Source: Actinophytocola sp963727495 (lineage in GTDB: Bacteria > Actinomycetota > Actinomycetes > Mycobacteriales > Pseudonocardiaceae). From it: a DNA stretch of 64,000 bases. The notes below the pieces were generated by a model, which saw nothing but the letters and a program-made list of their open reading frames with translations, did not search any database and was not told the DNA's origin. The position numbers and the translations under genes are program-made. Below, one piece after another: positions 28,943 through 37,857 of this stretch. Position 1 is the stretch's first letter; each line of letters opens with the position of its first letter. Location of the stretch: assembly GCA_963727495.1 (NCBI GenBank), contig CAVSGQ010000012.1:186001-250000 (forward strand). The letters are read 5' to 3'.

Positions 28943-29185
28943 ATGTCCGTCGTCATCCCCGCACACCTCGCGCTCGACGCCACGCGCGCGCTGGCGTGCT
29001 CCGCGCTGCCGGACGCACCCGTCGAGCCGGACCGCGTCCGGAGGCCACCGCGTGCGTGGCGGTTCCTCCGTGCGCTGTTGCGGCCGCCCACCGGCACGGC
29101 TCCGGTCGAGCGCGGCCACGATCCGGATCCGCGGCCGGCCACCCTCGCTCGTTGCCAGGGCGCGACCGCCGGCCAGTGCGGCCGG
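28943..29185 (+). CDS. Hypothetical small protein divergent from LysR (boundaries uncertain)
   Basis: ATG 28943 follows GAAAGAGAG, a plausible ribosome site, and starts MSVVIPAHLALDATRALACS. Coding-like sequence continues for roughly 70-80 residues (VERGHDPDPRPATLARCQG), but no stop occurs before the frame enters the antisense of the tetR gene, so an indel or shorter reading is likely. It contains no domain I recognise. Divergence from the LysR gene suggests it could be a LysR target. Confidence 0.35.
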
Positions 29186-29758
29186 TCACCGGTTGGTGTC
29201 GGCGGTGATGTGCTCGAACAGCCCGGCACGGATGCGGGTGCGCACCCCGTTGGCCCACGGCTCGTCCAGCGCGTCGACGTCGAGGGCGGCCACGTTGTTG
29301 AGCAGCATGCCGAAGGCGAGGAACGACTTCACGGTCACCGCGTCGAGGCCCGTCGTGCCGGCGACCGTGTCCCACATCCGGGCGAGTCGAGCCCGCACCA
29401 GGTCACGGACCTCGCGGTCACCGCAGGCGGCGAAGCCCTGCAGCTGCAACATGAGGGTGGTGCGGTCCGCCAGCGACTCGTGGTACCGCGCGCCCATCAG
29501 CGCCAGTGCGGCAAGGCCCCGGGTGTTCGTGGCGGCGTGCGCCATGCCATCGCTGAAGTGGTCGAAGGCGGCGCCGACCAGCTCCAGGAACAGCGCCTTC
29601 TTGGTCCCGAACATCCGGAACACATAGGCCTGCGTGATGCCCGCCTCGTGCGCGACCGCCTCGATCGACGCACCGTGAAGTCCATGGTTCGCGAACTCAC
29701 CCGCGGCGATCCCCAGCACCTGGGCCCGCCGTTCCGGTCCGCTCATGCGCGCAGCCAC
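29186..29758 (-). CDS. TetR-family transcriptional regulator
   Basis: 190 residues. TetR HTH at the N-terminus (LGIAAGEFANHGLHGASIEA, then AGITQAYVFRMFGTKKALFL), and a helical ligand-binding C-terminal half. Divergent from a methyltransferase gene, with a short AT-rich gap between them. Probably represses itself and that neighbour. Confidence 0.92.
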   Translation of the reverse strand: MAARMSGPERRAQVLGIAAGEFANHGLHGASIEAVAHEAGITQAYVFRMFGTKKALFLELVGAAFDHFSDGMAHAATNTRGLAALALMGARYHESLADRTTLMLQLQGFAACGDREVRDLVRARLARMWDTVAGTTGLDAVTVKSFLAFGMLLNNVAALDVDALDEPWANGVRTRIRAGLFEHITADTNR

Positions 29759-29760
29759 GA

Positions 29761-29805
29761 GAGCTAGGTTACTTGTTACTAACTACTAACTTGTATGGTG
29801 GTCCG
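29761..29805. promoter_or_regulatory. AT-rich divergent promoter/operator region for tetR and methyltransferase
   Basis: 45 bp containing repeated GTTACT/ACTAAC motifs (GTTACTTGTTACTAACTACT and onward), far more AT-rich than surrounding DNA. GTTA...TAAC half-sites in both orientations suggest a TetR operator overlapping both promoters. Confidence 0.55.
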
Positions 29806-30600
29806 GTGGGCGATGACACCTGGGCCGGTGTGGCCGACCAGTTCGCGGATGAGGCGTACGCCTCGGTGAAGGGGCGCGTGCGCACCTATGTGATGCACCA
29901 GCAGTTGCTCGAGCACCTGCCGGAGCCGCCGGCGTCCGTGCTCGACGTGGGTGGCGGCGCGGGTCATCAGTCGTTCCCGCTGGCCCAGGCCGGCTACGAC
30001 GTGACGTTGCTCGACCCGTCGCCGGCGATGCTGGACAAGGCCCGCCGGCGACTCGAGCGGCTGCCGGGCGAGACCCGGCGACGGGTGACGTTCGTGGAGG
30101 CCGACGGCGAGAACGCCGACGAGGCGGTGCGTGGTCGACGCTTCGCCGCGGTGTTGTGCCATGGCGTCCTCGGGTACCTCGAGGAGCCGGAGCCGCTGGT
30201 CGACCAGCTGTGCCGGTGCGCGGCGGCCGGCGGCGTGGTCTCGATCATGGCGGGCAACGCCGACGCGGCGGCGGTGCGCCCGGCCTTGGAACGGCGATGG
30301 GACGACGCCCTGGCGTCGTTCGACGCCAGGAGCGAGATCGGGGTGCTGGGCATGCCGACCCGCGCCGACACGGTGGAGGAGCTCAGCGCGCTGGTGCGGA
30401 GCCGAGGCGTGGAGCCGGTGCGCTGGTACGGGGTGTGGCTGTTCGTCGACTGGCTCGACCTCAGTGGGGCCGAGCTGGATCCCGGCGACGAACCGCAGGT
30501 GACGGCGGCGGCCGCGGTCGAACTCGAAGCCAGCCGACGAGACCCCTACCGCCGGCTCAGCCGCATCTTCCACCTCGTGGGCCGCAAGGCTTCGAGCTGA
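29806..30600 (+). CDS. Class I SAM-dependent methyltransferase
   Basis: 264 residues from GTG 29806. SAM-binding motif I VLDVGGGAGHQSFPLAQAGY, then VTLLDPSPAMLDKARRRLE and motif IV region FAAVLCHGVLGYLEEPEPLV. Similar to CmoM/SmtA-like methyltransferases that act on small molecules or tRNA; substrate not readable here. Divergent from tetR, so probably induced by the TetR ligand. Confidence 0.85.
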   Translation: MGDDTWAGVADQFADEAYASVKGRVRTYVMHQQLLEHLPEPPASVLDVGGGAGHQSFPLAQAGYDVTLLDPSPAMLDKARRRLERLPGETRRRVTFVEADGENADEAVRGRRFAAVLCHGVLGYLEEPEPLVDQLCRCAAAGGVVSIMAGNADAAAVRPALERRWDDALASFDARSEIGVLGMPTRADTVEELSALVRSRGVEPVRWYGVWLFVDWLDLSGAELDPGDEPQVTAAAAVELEASRRDPYRRLSRIFHLVGRKASS

Positions 30601-30626
30601 CCGCGAGTCCGGCCAAGGTCAGGCGG

Positions 30627-31229
30627 TCAACGGACGCTCGATGGCCGAGGTCGAGCGTCGTCGACCGCAGGGGTGTCCCAGCCGGAGACGAACGTGCGGA
30701 CCGCTCCGGTCGCCGGGTCGTACAGCCGCCGCTCGATGGTGCCGATGTTGGCTCCGTAGACGTGGATCCCGACGGTGGGTACGTCGCCGACGGCCGCGAC
30801 GGCGTGGACGTCGTCGTCGGTCGTACAACAGACGGTGACCTGTCCGCGCGTCCACACGTGCTCGCCGGCCGGCGTGAGGGGTCCGCCCGATCCGGCGACC
30901 GCGGGTTTGGCGTAGCGGAACTCGCGTTCGGCTCCCGAGTAGATGCCGACGACTCCCCATGTCTCGTGTCCGTGCACGGGTGTGCGTTGATCTACGTTCC
31001 AGACGACGCAGGCCAGTGACCAGCTGCCGTCGGGAGCGATGTGGAGCGGGTAGTTGACGTGGTGATCGGTCGACGGCCGGGTGACCTCGGGTGGGAGCCG
31101 GTAGCCGCCGGCCAGGAGGGCGGACAACCGCTCCGCGACCCGCTTGGTGATCTCGTGCTCGTCGTCGGTGGTGGCGACCACGAGTTCCACGTCGCCGATG
31201 AAGGTCCGCAGGGCGCTGTCGGTTTTCAT
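30627..31229 (-). CDS. Cupin thiol dioxygenase (cysteine dioxygenase-like)
   Basis: 200 residues. The cupin metal ligands can be placed: two His in VHGHETWGVVGIYSG and a third in VGIHVYGANIG, matching the three-His iron site of cysteine/3-mercaptopropionate dioxygenases. These oxidise a thiol to a sulfinic acid with O2. The preferred thiol is not clear. The stop lies 27 bp from the convergent methyltransferase. Confidence 0.78.
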   Translation of the reverse strand: MKTDSALRTFIGDVELVVATTDDEHEITKRVAERLSALLAGGYRLPPEVTRPSTDHHVNYPLHIAPDGSWSLACVVWNVDQRTPVHGHETWGVVGIYSGAEREFRYAKPAVAGSGGPLTPAGEHVWTRGQVTVCCTTDDDVHAVAAVGDVPTVGIHVYGANIGTIERRLYDPATGAVRTFVSGWDTPAVDDARPRPSSVR

Positions 31230-31278
31230 GGTGATCTCCCCAAAGAGTCCGGTTGTTTTCTCGGCGCTGCCTTCCGGG

Positions 31279-31899
31279 TCAGGGCAGCACGCGATAGATC
31301 AGGTGCGTGACCGAGCCGGCCGCTCGCGACTCCGCCTGCTCGAGGTTCAACGGCGGGACGCCGTCGAACAGCCGGGTGCCGGCACCGAGCATGAGCGGTG
31401 CGATGTGCAGCCGCATCTCATCGATCAAGCCGGCAGCGAGGTACTGGTTGACGGTGGTCGCGCCGCCGTGGATGGAGATGTCGCCGTCCCCGGCCGCCTC
31501 GCGCGCGCGCTCGAATGCGGATTCGATTCCGTCGGTGACGAAGTGGAACGTGGTGCCGCCGTCCATCGGCTGCGGATCACGCGCGTGGTGGGTGAGCACG
31601 AAGACCGGGCCGTGGTAGGGCGGATTGTCGCCCCACCACCCCGTCCACTGCCGGTCCCACTCGCCACGCACCGGGCCGAACATGTTGCGCCCCATGATGA
31701 ACGCCTTGGCCGTCATCATCCGGGCGAACTCGGCCGGGTGCTCCTCGGGACCCTCGGAGTACCAGGCGTGCAGCTTGTCGCCCCAGCCGTCGCCGCCGTC
31801 CTCGCCGAACGGGCGCTGCTCGGTCTGGTTGAGCCCGGCCGCGTACCCGTCGAGCGAGATCGTGAGGTCGCAGGTCACCTTGCCCTGACGTGTGGTCAT
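31279..31899 (-). CDS. RibD C-terminal/dihydrofolate reductase-like protein
   Basis: 206 residues from ATG 31899. VTCDLTISLDGYAAG at the N-terminus, AKAFIMGRNMFGPV in the middle, and ISIHGGATTVNQYLAAGLID then MRLHIAPLMLGAGTRLFDG at the C-terminal half, the pattern of the YyaP/YwjB-type DHFR-fold family of NADPH-dependent reductases. Stand-alone proteins of this family are rarely true DHFRs; substrate unknown. 49 bp upstream of the thiol dioxygenase on the same strand, perhaps one operon. Confidence 0.85.
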   Translation of the reverse strand: MTTRQGKVTCDLTISLDGYAAGLNQTEQRPFGEDGGDGWGDKLHAWYSEGPEEHPAEFARMMTAKAFIMGRNMFGPVRGEWDRQWTGWWGDNPPYHGPVFVLTHHARDPQPMDGGTTFHFVTDGIESAFERAREAAGDGDISIHGGATTVNQYLAAGLIDEMRLHIAPLMLGAGTRLFDGVPPLNLEQAESRAAGSVTHLIYRVLP

Positions 31900-32026
31900 C
31901 GCGTTGTCCTTCTCGTGGCGACCTCGTCGCCTTGGCGGTGAAGTTCCTGTCGAGAACGAGGATGGAGCACACCATGTATGACGTCTAATGCCAATTCGGC
32001 AGGTGTCACATTGATATCCTTGATTT

Positions 32027-32947
32027 GTGCTCAGCCTGGTACATCTCAAGGTTCTCGCCGCGGTGGCCCGACACGGCTCGGTGACCGAAGCGGCCAAGCA
32101 GCTGCACTACTCCCAACCCTCGGTGAGCCACCACCTGTCCCGCCTGGAAGCGGCCACCGGCGTCAAGCTCGTTCAGCGGATCGGTCGCGGGATCCGGTTG
32201 ACGCCCGAAGGGTGGCTGCTGGCCAACCGGGCCGCTGAGATCGTGGGCCGGGTCGACGCGGCGACCAACGAGCTCGCCGCACAGGTCGGTCTGCAGGCAG
32301 GGCAGGTCCGGCTGGCCGCCAACGCATCCGCACTGAGCACGATCGTGCCCCGGGCGGCCACCTCGCTGGCCCAGGCGTACCCGGGAATCGAACTGAGCCT
32401 GTTCGACCAGCACCCGGTCGAAGCGCTACAGATGCTGCGACACGGCGAGATCGACGTCGCACTCGTCTTCCGCTATGCCGACGCCCCGGTCGAGGACGAG
32501 GGGTTCCGCCTCCGCCACGTCGGCGACGACCCGATCTACCTCATCAGCCGGCGACCCGACGACAGCCTCGCGAACCACCGCCACTCCGCCTGGATCGGCG
32601 GTTGCGCGCGGTGCCAGGACGAGCTGAAGGCCGTGTGCCGCCGGGAAGGCTTCACCCCCCGCATCGCCTCACACAGCGACGACATGGTCGTCGTGCAAGC
32701 CCTCGTCGCCGCCGGCAAGGGCGTCACCACCCTGCCCGGCCTCGCGCTCCAAGCCCACCGCCGACCCGACATCCACGCCACCGAACTCACCAGTCGTCAC
32801 CGCCACATCTACGCCGCCACCTACGGCGACCCGCCCGACCCGCCCGCCGTCGCCGCCGTACTGGCCGCACTCGCCGACGCGGCCACCGTCACCTGCACGC
32901 CCTCGACCGCGGCGGCGCAGCCACAGCCCGCCGAACATCCCGACTAG
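32027..32947 (+). CDS. LysR-family transcriptional regulator with IS inserted at its stop codon
   Basis: 306 residues from GTG 32027. HTH VTEAAKQLHYSQPSVSHHLS and a LysR effector domain (VRLAANASALSTIVPRAATS). Divergent from the DHFR-like gene, which it may regulate. The stop TAG (32945-32947) lies in the CTAG sequence that flanks the IS on both sides, so the last codons or the original stop may have been altered by the insertion; the protein still reaches a normal LysR length. Confidence 0.9.
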   Translation: MLSLVHLKVLAAVARHGSVTEAAKQLHYSQPSVSHHLSRLEAATGVKLVQRIGRGIRLTPEGWLLANRAAEIVGRVDAATNELAAQVGLQAGQVRLAANASALSTIVPRAATSLAQAYPGIELSLFDQHPVEALQMLRHGEIDVALVFRYADAPVEDEGFRLRHVGDDPIYLISRRPDDSLANHRHSAWIGGCARCQDELKAVCRREGFTPRIASHSDDMVVVQALVAAGKGVTTLPGLALQAHRRPDIHATELTSRHRHIYAATYGDPPDPPAVAAVLAALADAATVTCTPSTAAAQPQPAEHPD

Positions 32948-33939
32948 ATGATTGATTCCGTGAAGTTGGTGTTTAGTGGTCGTAGGCGATGAGTGATCGT
33001 TTGCTGGTTGCGCCGGTGTTCCAGTTGTGCCAGATGGCTGCGGCCATGGCCAGCAGGCGCTGGGCGATGCGGGTGAACACGCCGGCGGGGGTGCGTCCGC
33101 CGTGGTGTTCGAGGCCGAGTTGGCTTTTCAGTGTGTTGTTGACTGATTCGATCCATTGGCGGACGCCGCCGAGGTTGCCGTTGCGGTAGGTCTCGTCCTT
33201 GCGGTCCGGGCGGAGCAGGTTCACGGTCATCTGCTCGGTGAGTTTCTTGAACTCCTTGCCGGAGAAGCCCTTGTCGGCCAGCAGGATCTGGCCGGTGCGG
33301 ATGAGGTGATGGTTGTGGTCGAGCAAGGCGGCCACGACCTCACGTTCGCCGATCTTGGGGTGGGCCAGACACCACATGACGGGCATGCCGTCGCCGGTGC
33401 ACACGAGGTAGAGCTTGAGGCCCCAGTAGTAGCGGGAGTGGGAGGCGCAGTAGCCGTAGCCGGCGTGTCCGGCCAGGTCCGAGCGCTTGACGGTCTCGCG
33501 GGACTGGCCGCACGGCACGGGGGTGGCGTCGGTCATCCACAGGTCGTCGAACCAGGACGGGCAGCACACGGCGAGCGTGATGATCGTTTTGCACAGCAAG
33601 GGTTCCGCGGCCTTCAACCGCTTGTGATAGCCGGACTGTGTCGGCAGGTAGGGGAACATGTTCCGCCACTGCGGGTCGCTGTGGATATGCCGGATCCAGC
33701 GACGTTCGCGGTGGTAGCCCAGCAGCACCTGGGCCACGGCCAGGCAGACAAGCTCGCTGTCGGTCAGCTCGGGGCGGCGGCCCCGCCCGGTGCGGGGCGT
33801 CACTACGTGGTCGTCGATCAGCACGTACAGTGCGGTCAGGAGGGTGTCTAGGTCTTTGCTCACACATTGATCTTGGACACCCTCCTCCCATGCCCAGCCC
33901 CGGGGGGCCACTTCACAAGATCTTCACGGAATCAATCAT
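32948..33939. mobile_element. Complete IS982-family-like insertion sequence
   Basis: 992 bp bounded by perfect 18-bp inverted repeats ATGATTGATTCCGTGAAG (32948-32965) and its reverse complement (33922-33939). Both ends are followed by CTAG (32944-32947 and 33940-33943), either a 4-bp target duplication or, since CTAG is a palindrome, an extension of the repeat to 22 bp. Contains one intact transposase gene, so the element may be active. Confidence 0.9.
32973..33863 (-). CDS. IS982-like DDE transposase
   Basis: 296 residues from GTG 33863 (longer in-frame extension to 33911). Catalytic-type blocks: MTDATPVPCGQSRETVKRSD with the first Asp, LLADKGFSGKEFKKL with the second, and the later WIESVNNTLKSQLGLEHHGG with the Glu. 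SDPQWRNMFPYLPTQSGYHK upstream is typical of the family. The reading frame is intact, and the gene fills the element between the inverted repeats. Confidence 0.92.
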   Translation of the reverse strand: MSKDLDTLLTALYVLIDDHVVTPRTGRGRRPELTDSELVCLAVAQVLLGYHRERRWIRHIHSDPQWRNMFPYLPTQSGYHKRLKAAEPLLCKTIITLAVCCPSWFDDLWMTDATPVPCGQSRETVKRSDLAGHAGYGYCASHSRYYWGLKLYLVCTGDGMPVMWCLAHPKIGEREVVAALLDHNHHLIRTGQILLADKGFSGKEFKKLTEQMTVNLLRPDRKDETYRNGNLGGVRQWIESVNNTLKSQLGLEHHGGRTPAGVFTRIAQRLLAMAAAIWHNWNTGATSKRSLIAYDH

Positions 33940-34000
33940 CTAGACAGGGGGGGCCAGCCAGCGGCGGGACAAGCCGCCACGCCGAGGAGGTGTGCCGCCG

Positions 34001-34468
34001 TCAGGAGCCGAGTTCGGAGTGGGCCGCCTCGATCAGCTCGCGGGTGTGGCGCTGCCACGTGTCCCACTCGTCGGCGATCTGGTCGCCATGCCAGCCGCCG
34101 GCCGCCTGGATGCGTTTGCGGAGCGTCTCGGTGGCGGCGGCATAGGACTCCGCTGCCTTGGCGATCCTCGGCGGCGCGAGCAGCTGAATACGCCAGCGCA
34201 GCGAGTTGGCCTCCAGCCCGATCTGGGATCGCCACTGCGCGTCCAGGTCCGACTCCGACTCGACGACCAGTTGATCGCCCGAGCGGGCGAGGTAGGACGA
34301 CACGAGTTCGAGCAGCTCCTGTCGTCGGGCGGCGCGGGAGGTGTTGCGCCGGTGCATGAGTTCGAGTACCGGGGCGATCATGGCGCCGAGAGCGACACCG
34401 ACCAGTCCGATGAGTGCGTCCATGAAGCCTTGGACGGTGGCGGTGCGCGCGAGGATCCGTGCCGGCAC
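34001..34468 (-). CDS. Hypothetical membrane-anchored protein
   Basis: 155 residues from GTG 34468, or about 140 from ATG 34423, which has a better upstream AAGG. One N-terminal membrane segment (MDALIGLVGVALGAMIAPVL) followed by a charged, mainly helical cytosolic domain with Arg/Glu-rich amphipathic stretches (RAARRQELLELVSSYLARSG). No known domain recognised. It lies between the IS and the DUF559-like gene. Confidence 0.6.
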   Translation of the reverse strand: MPARILARTATVQGFMDALIGLVGVALGAMIAPVLELMHRRNTSRAARRQELLELVSSYLARSGDQLVVESESDLDAQWRSQIGLEANSLRWRIQLLAPPRIAKAAESYAAATETLRKRIQAAGGWHGDQIADEWDTWQRHTRELIEAAHSELGS

Positions 34469-34523
34469 GAGGCGACCGGGCGCCCACCGGGCGACGCTGC
34501 GCGGGGTCCTCGCCGAGCTGGCG

Positions 34524-35474
34524 TCACGCTGCCTCCACCGACGGCCGGGGGCGGGCGGCGGCCTGGGCGTACGCGCCCTTGAGCAGGTCGGCCACGACGG
34601 CCGGCTCGTCGCGCAGCTGTCTGGGCGGGGTGTGCAGCACGACGATCCCGGCGGCGGTCAGGTGCGCGGCCCGGCGCACGGCGTCCGCGTAGTCCGCCGC
34701 CGACAGGTCGAAGCCGAACGACTCCACCTCCCACGCCAGGCCCACGTCGTCCCACCAGGCGTCCGGGGTGGCCAGGTGGGCACCCGTCGGACCGGTGATC
34801 GGCACCCGCCAGTTCGGCGCGGGCAGGCCCGCCCGCAGCACCAGCCTGCGCGCCCAGCCCCGCGCCAGGGAGCGCACGCCGTCGTCCATCTCCGCCAGGA
34901 TGCGACGTGGCAGGGCGGTACCCCGCGAGGTCGCGGCGGACAGCTCCTCCCGCAGGACGGCCGGGCTGACCCGTGCCTCGCGGACCACCGACGTCAGCAG
35001 GGCCCGGACGTGCTCGGCCGACGCCGCCCGGCGGCAGGTGTCGATCGTGGCCCTGGGCAGCGGCGCCACCGGGAACCGGGCACGCAGCTGCGGCACCGGC
35101 AGCACCGTCGTGCGGTCGAAGAACACGCCGTCGACCAGGCGGGACGGGCGGCGGGGCGGAACCAGCACGTGCACCGGGCCGTCGAGGTGTGCGGCCGACA
35201 AACCGTGCAGTGCGAGGGCGTCCACGCCGGTCAGCACCGCCTCCGGGCCGCCGACGGTCAGCGCGGCCTGGATGCGTTGCGCCCGGCTCGGGGGCGCGTT
35301 CCCGAGCAGCACGATGCCCGGTTGCAGGCGCCGCCACGGTCCGCCGTCGCGACATCGTTCCTCGATCGTGCTCCCGGACAGGCCCAGGGCGATCAGCTCG
35401 GCGGCCGTGGCGACGTTGTGGCTGAACATGGTGGGGATGGCGTCGAGGTCGAGCAGTGCGCGGTTCGTGGTCAT
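34524..35474 (-). CDS. AbiEi-like/DUF559-type endonuclease-fold protein
   Basis: 316 residues from ATG 35474. N-terminal winged-helix-like part (SHNVATAAELIALGLSGSTI), a central RVPVTGP-type region, and a C-terminal very-short-patch-repair/DUF559-like fold: DAWWDDVGLAWEVESFGFDL and AAHLTAAGIVVLHTPPRQLR. Such actinobacterial proteins are related to type IV AbiEi antitoxins and restriction-like nucleases; no toxin partner is adjacent, so a toxin-antitoxin role is unsupported. Confidence 0.68.
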   Translation of the reverse strand: MTTNRALLDLDAIPTMFSHNVATAAELIALGLSGSTIEERCRDGGPWRRLQPGIVLLGNAPPSRAQRIQAALTVGGPEAVLTGVDALALHGLSAAHLDGPVHVLVPPRRPSRLVDGVFFDRTTVLPVPQLRARFPVAPLPRATIDTCRRAASAEHVRALLTSVVREARVSPAVLREELSAATSRGTALPRRILAEMDDGVRSLARGWARRLVLRAGLPAPNWRVPITGPTGAHLATPDAWWDDVGLAWEVESFGFDLSAADYADAVRRAAHLTAAGIVVLHTPPRQLRDEPAVVADLLKGAYAQAAARPRPSVEAA

Positions 35475-35626
35475 GCGTCCAGGAAACCCGAAGCGGGCAA
35501 CGTGCGGAGGCGCCGGCGCGTCATCTGTGGACAACGTGGCGAGTTGTGGACAACTCGCCACACACCGAGGCTGAAGGAGGTGGGTGTGTCGGTCCCGGCG
35601 CTCCCGGTTCTGGAAGGATCGTTCAA

Positions 35627-36292
35627 GTGACTCCCGTGGATCCCAGGCCGCGACCGGTGCGCCGGTTCGTGCGCCGCCTGCTGGTCGGTGTGCTGCTCGT
35701 CGGCGCACTGGTGGTCGGCGGCACCGGGTTCCGGGTGTGGCAGGTGGCCCGCGACGACGACCGCACGCCGGCCGACGTCGTGGTGGTCCTGGGGGCGGCG
35801 CAGTACGGCGGCACGCCGTCGAAGATCCTCGAGGCCCGCCTCCGGCACGCGAAGACCCTCTACGGCGAGGGCGTCGCGAAGCACATCATCACCACCGGCG
35901 GCAGCCGGCCGGGCGACGAGTACACCGAGGCCGAGGCCAGCGCCATGTGGCTGACCAAGAACGGGATCCCCGAGGACGCGGTCGTCGACGTCGGCGAGGG
36001 CAACGACACCCTCGGCAGCCTCCGCGCAGCCGCCCAGCAGGCCGCCGACCGGGGCTGGCACACCGCGGTCATCGTGAGCGACCCCTGGCACTCGCTGCGC
36101 GCCCGCACCATGGCCGACGATGTCGGCCTGGACGCCTGGACCTCACCCACGCACAGCGGCCCGATCGTGCAGACCCGCCAGACCCAGATCCGCTACATCC
36201 TCCGCGAGACCGCGGCGCTGCTGTACTACCGCACGACGAAGGCCTCCGCGGACGGGATCGGCATCACCGAGGATGTCGCGGCGGACAAGTAA
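35627..36292 (+). CDS. YdcF/SanA-like DUF218 membrane protein
   Basis: 221 residues from GTG 35627. One N-terminal membrane helix (FVRRLLVGVLLVGALVVGGT), then the DUF218 domain: DVVVVLGAAQYGG with the conserved Gly, IITTGGSRPGDEYTEAEASA and DTLGSLRAAAQQA, and AVIVSDPWHSLRARTMADDV. SanA-like proteins are linked to envelope integrity. It lies 9 bp upstream of dgt. Confidence 0.85.
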   Translation: MTPVDPRPRPVRRFVRRLLVGVLLVGALVVGGTGFRVWQVARDDDRTPADVVVVLGAAQYGGTPSKILEARLRHAKTLYGEGVAKHIITTGGSRPGDEYTEAEASAMWLTKNGIPEDAVVDVGEGNDTLGSLRAAAQQAADRGWHTAVIVSDPWHSLRARTMADDVGLDAWTSPTHSGPIVQTRQTQIRYILRETAALLYYRTTKASADGIGITEDVAADK

Positions 36293-36301
36293 TCTCCGCA
36301 C

Positions 36302-37584
36302 ATGACCCCCGGCTACACCGAGCACGACGCGGCTCGCCTGTACCCCGAGCAGGCGAAGAGCTCGGTGCTCCCCGGGTCGTGGCCGAGCCGCCGCAGCCCG
36401 TTCGGCCGCGACCGCGCGCGCGTGCTGCACTCGGCGGCGCTGCGCCGGCTGGCCGGCAAGACCCAGGTCGTCGGCCCGGGGGAGGGCTCCGAGGTCAGCG
36501 GCGTGCCGCGGACCCGGCTGACCCACTCGCTCGAGGTCGCCCAGATCGGCCGCGGCATCGCCGAGGAGCTGGGCTGCGACCCCGACGTCGTCGACACCGC
36601 GGGCCTCGCGCACGACATCGGCCACCCGCCGTTCGGGCACAACGGCGAACGCGCGCTCGACGAGGTCGCCGAGGAGTGCGGCGGGTTCGAGGGCAACGCG
36701 CAGACGCTGCGCATCCTCACCCGGCTCGAACCCAAGGTGCTGGGGGAGCGCGAGCACGGCCTCAACCTCACCCGCGCCTCGCTCGACGCGACCACCAAGT
36801 ACCCGTGGCCGCGTGCCGCGGGCGCACGCAAGTTCGGCGTCTACGACGACGACCGCGCGGTGTTCGACTGGATCCGGCAGGGCGCGCCGGCGCGCCGTCG
36901 ATGCCTCGAGGCGCAGGTGATGGACTGGTCCGACGACGTCGCCTACTCCGTGCACGACGTCGAGGACGGCGTCCGGTCCGGCCGGATCTCCCTGCCCGCG
37001 CTCACCGACCGGATGGAGCGCATGGTGGTGGCCGTGCTGGCCGCCAAGCACTTCAGCGCCGAGCCGGTCTCCGGACTGGAGGACGCCGCCGCCGACCTGC
37101 TGCGGCTGCCCGTGGTCGCCGCGCTCACCGAGCACGAGTACGACGGGCACGCTCGCCGCCCAGGTCGCCCTCAAGCGGCTGACCAGCGAGCTCGTCGGCC
37201 GGTTCGCCGCGGCCGCGGTCACCGCGACCCGCCGCGAGTACGGCGACGGCACGCTCACCCGCTACGCCGCCGACCTCGTGGTTCCCGCCCGGGTCGCCTG
37301 CGAGGTGGCGTTGCTCAAGGCGGTCGCGCTGCGGTACGTGATGAGCGACCCGGACCGCGCTGGCGCTGCAGGCCACCCAGCGCGAGCGGCTGGCCGAACT
37401 GGTCGCCGCGCTGACCCGGCGCGCACCGGACGCCCTGGAGCCCGCGTTCGTCCCGGCCTGGCACGACGCCGCCGACGACTGCGCGCGGCTGCGGGTCGTC
37501 GTCGACCAGGTCGCCGCGCTCACCGACGCGCAGGCCAACCACTGGCACGCGGTGTTCGTGCAGGCAGGGGACGTGTCGGTGTGA
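36302..37584 (+). CDS. dgt: Deoxyguanosinetriphosphate triphosphohydrolase-like protein (two apparent frameshifts)
   Basis: About 426 residues after correction. HD-domain motifs: RTRLTHSLEVAQIGR, LAHDIGHPPFGHNGERALDE (HD pair) and MDWSDDVAYSVHDVEDG. The family hydrolyses dNTPs to nucleoside and triphosphate. Extra bases near 37145-37147 and 37359 shift the frame; the correct reading is LAAQVALKRLTSELVGRFAA, then LALQATQRERLAELVAAL, ending at TGA 37582-37584. dgt-dnaG proximity is conserved in mycobacteria. Confidence 0.92.
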
Positions 37585-37601
37585 CGTGGCACACTCGAGG
37601 C

Positions 37602-37847
37602 ATGAGCAACCGTCCGCCCGGCGGCCGCGGCCTGCGCGGCGTGTTCCGCCGGGCCGCCCGCGAGCTGGTGCCGGCCGTCGGCACCCGCGACCTCGACCCG
37701 CCGCCCGGGCACGAGGAGGGTGACGACGGGTCCGCGGGCGTCCGCGAACCCCGCCGCCCGAAGCAGCTCGGCCCGATGTCCGGCGCCGGGGCCTTACCCC
37801 CGCCCGAGCCGCCGGCGATGATCGTCCTGCCCGACCCCCACCGGTAG
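37602..37847 (+). CDS. Hypothetical small protein upstream of serpin
   Basis: 81 residues from ATG 37602. Gly/Arg-rich N-terminus and a Pro-rich, acidic middle (RDLDPPPGHEEGDDGSAGVR); likely disordered. It ends 10 bp before the serpin start, so co-transcription is likely. No domain recognised. Confidence 0.5.
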   Translation: MSNRPPGGRGLRGVFRRAARELVPAVGTRDLDPPPGHEEGDDGSAGVREPRRPKQLGPMSGAGALPPPEPPAMIVLPDPHR

Positions 37848-37857
37848 AGGAGACAAG

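Noticed and set aside
36302..37414. dgt ending at 37414 as a naturally shortened protein
   Set aside because: The next frames carry the conserved C-terminal sequence to 37584, so the early end results from an extra base near 37146.
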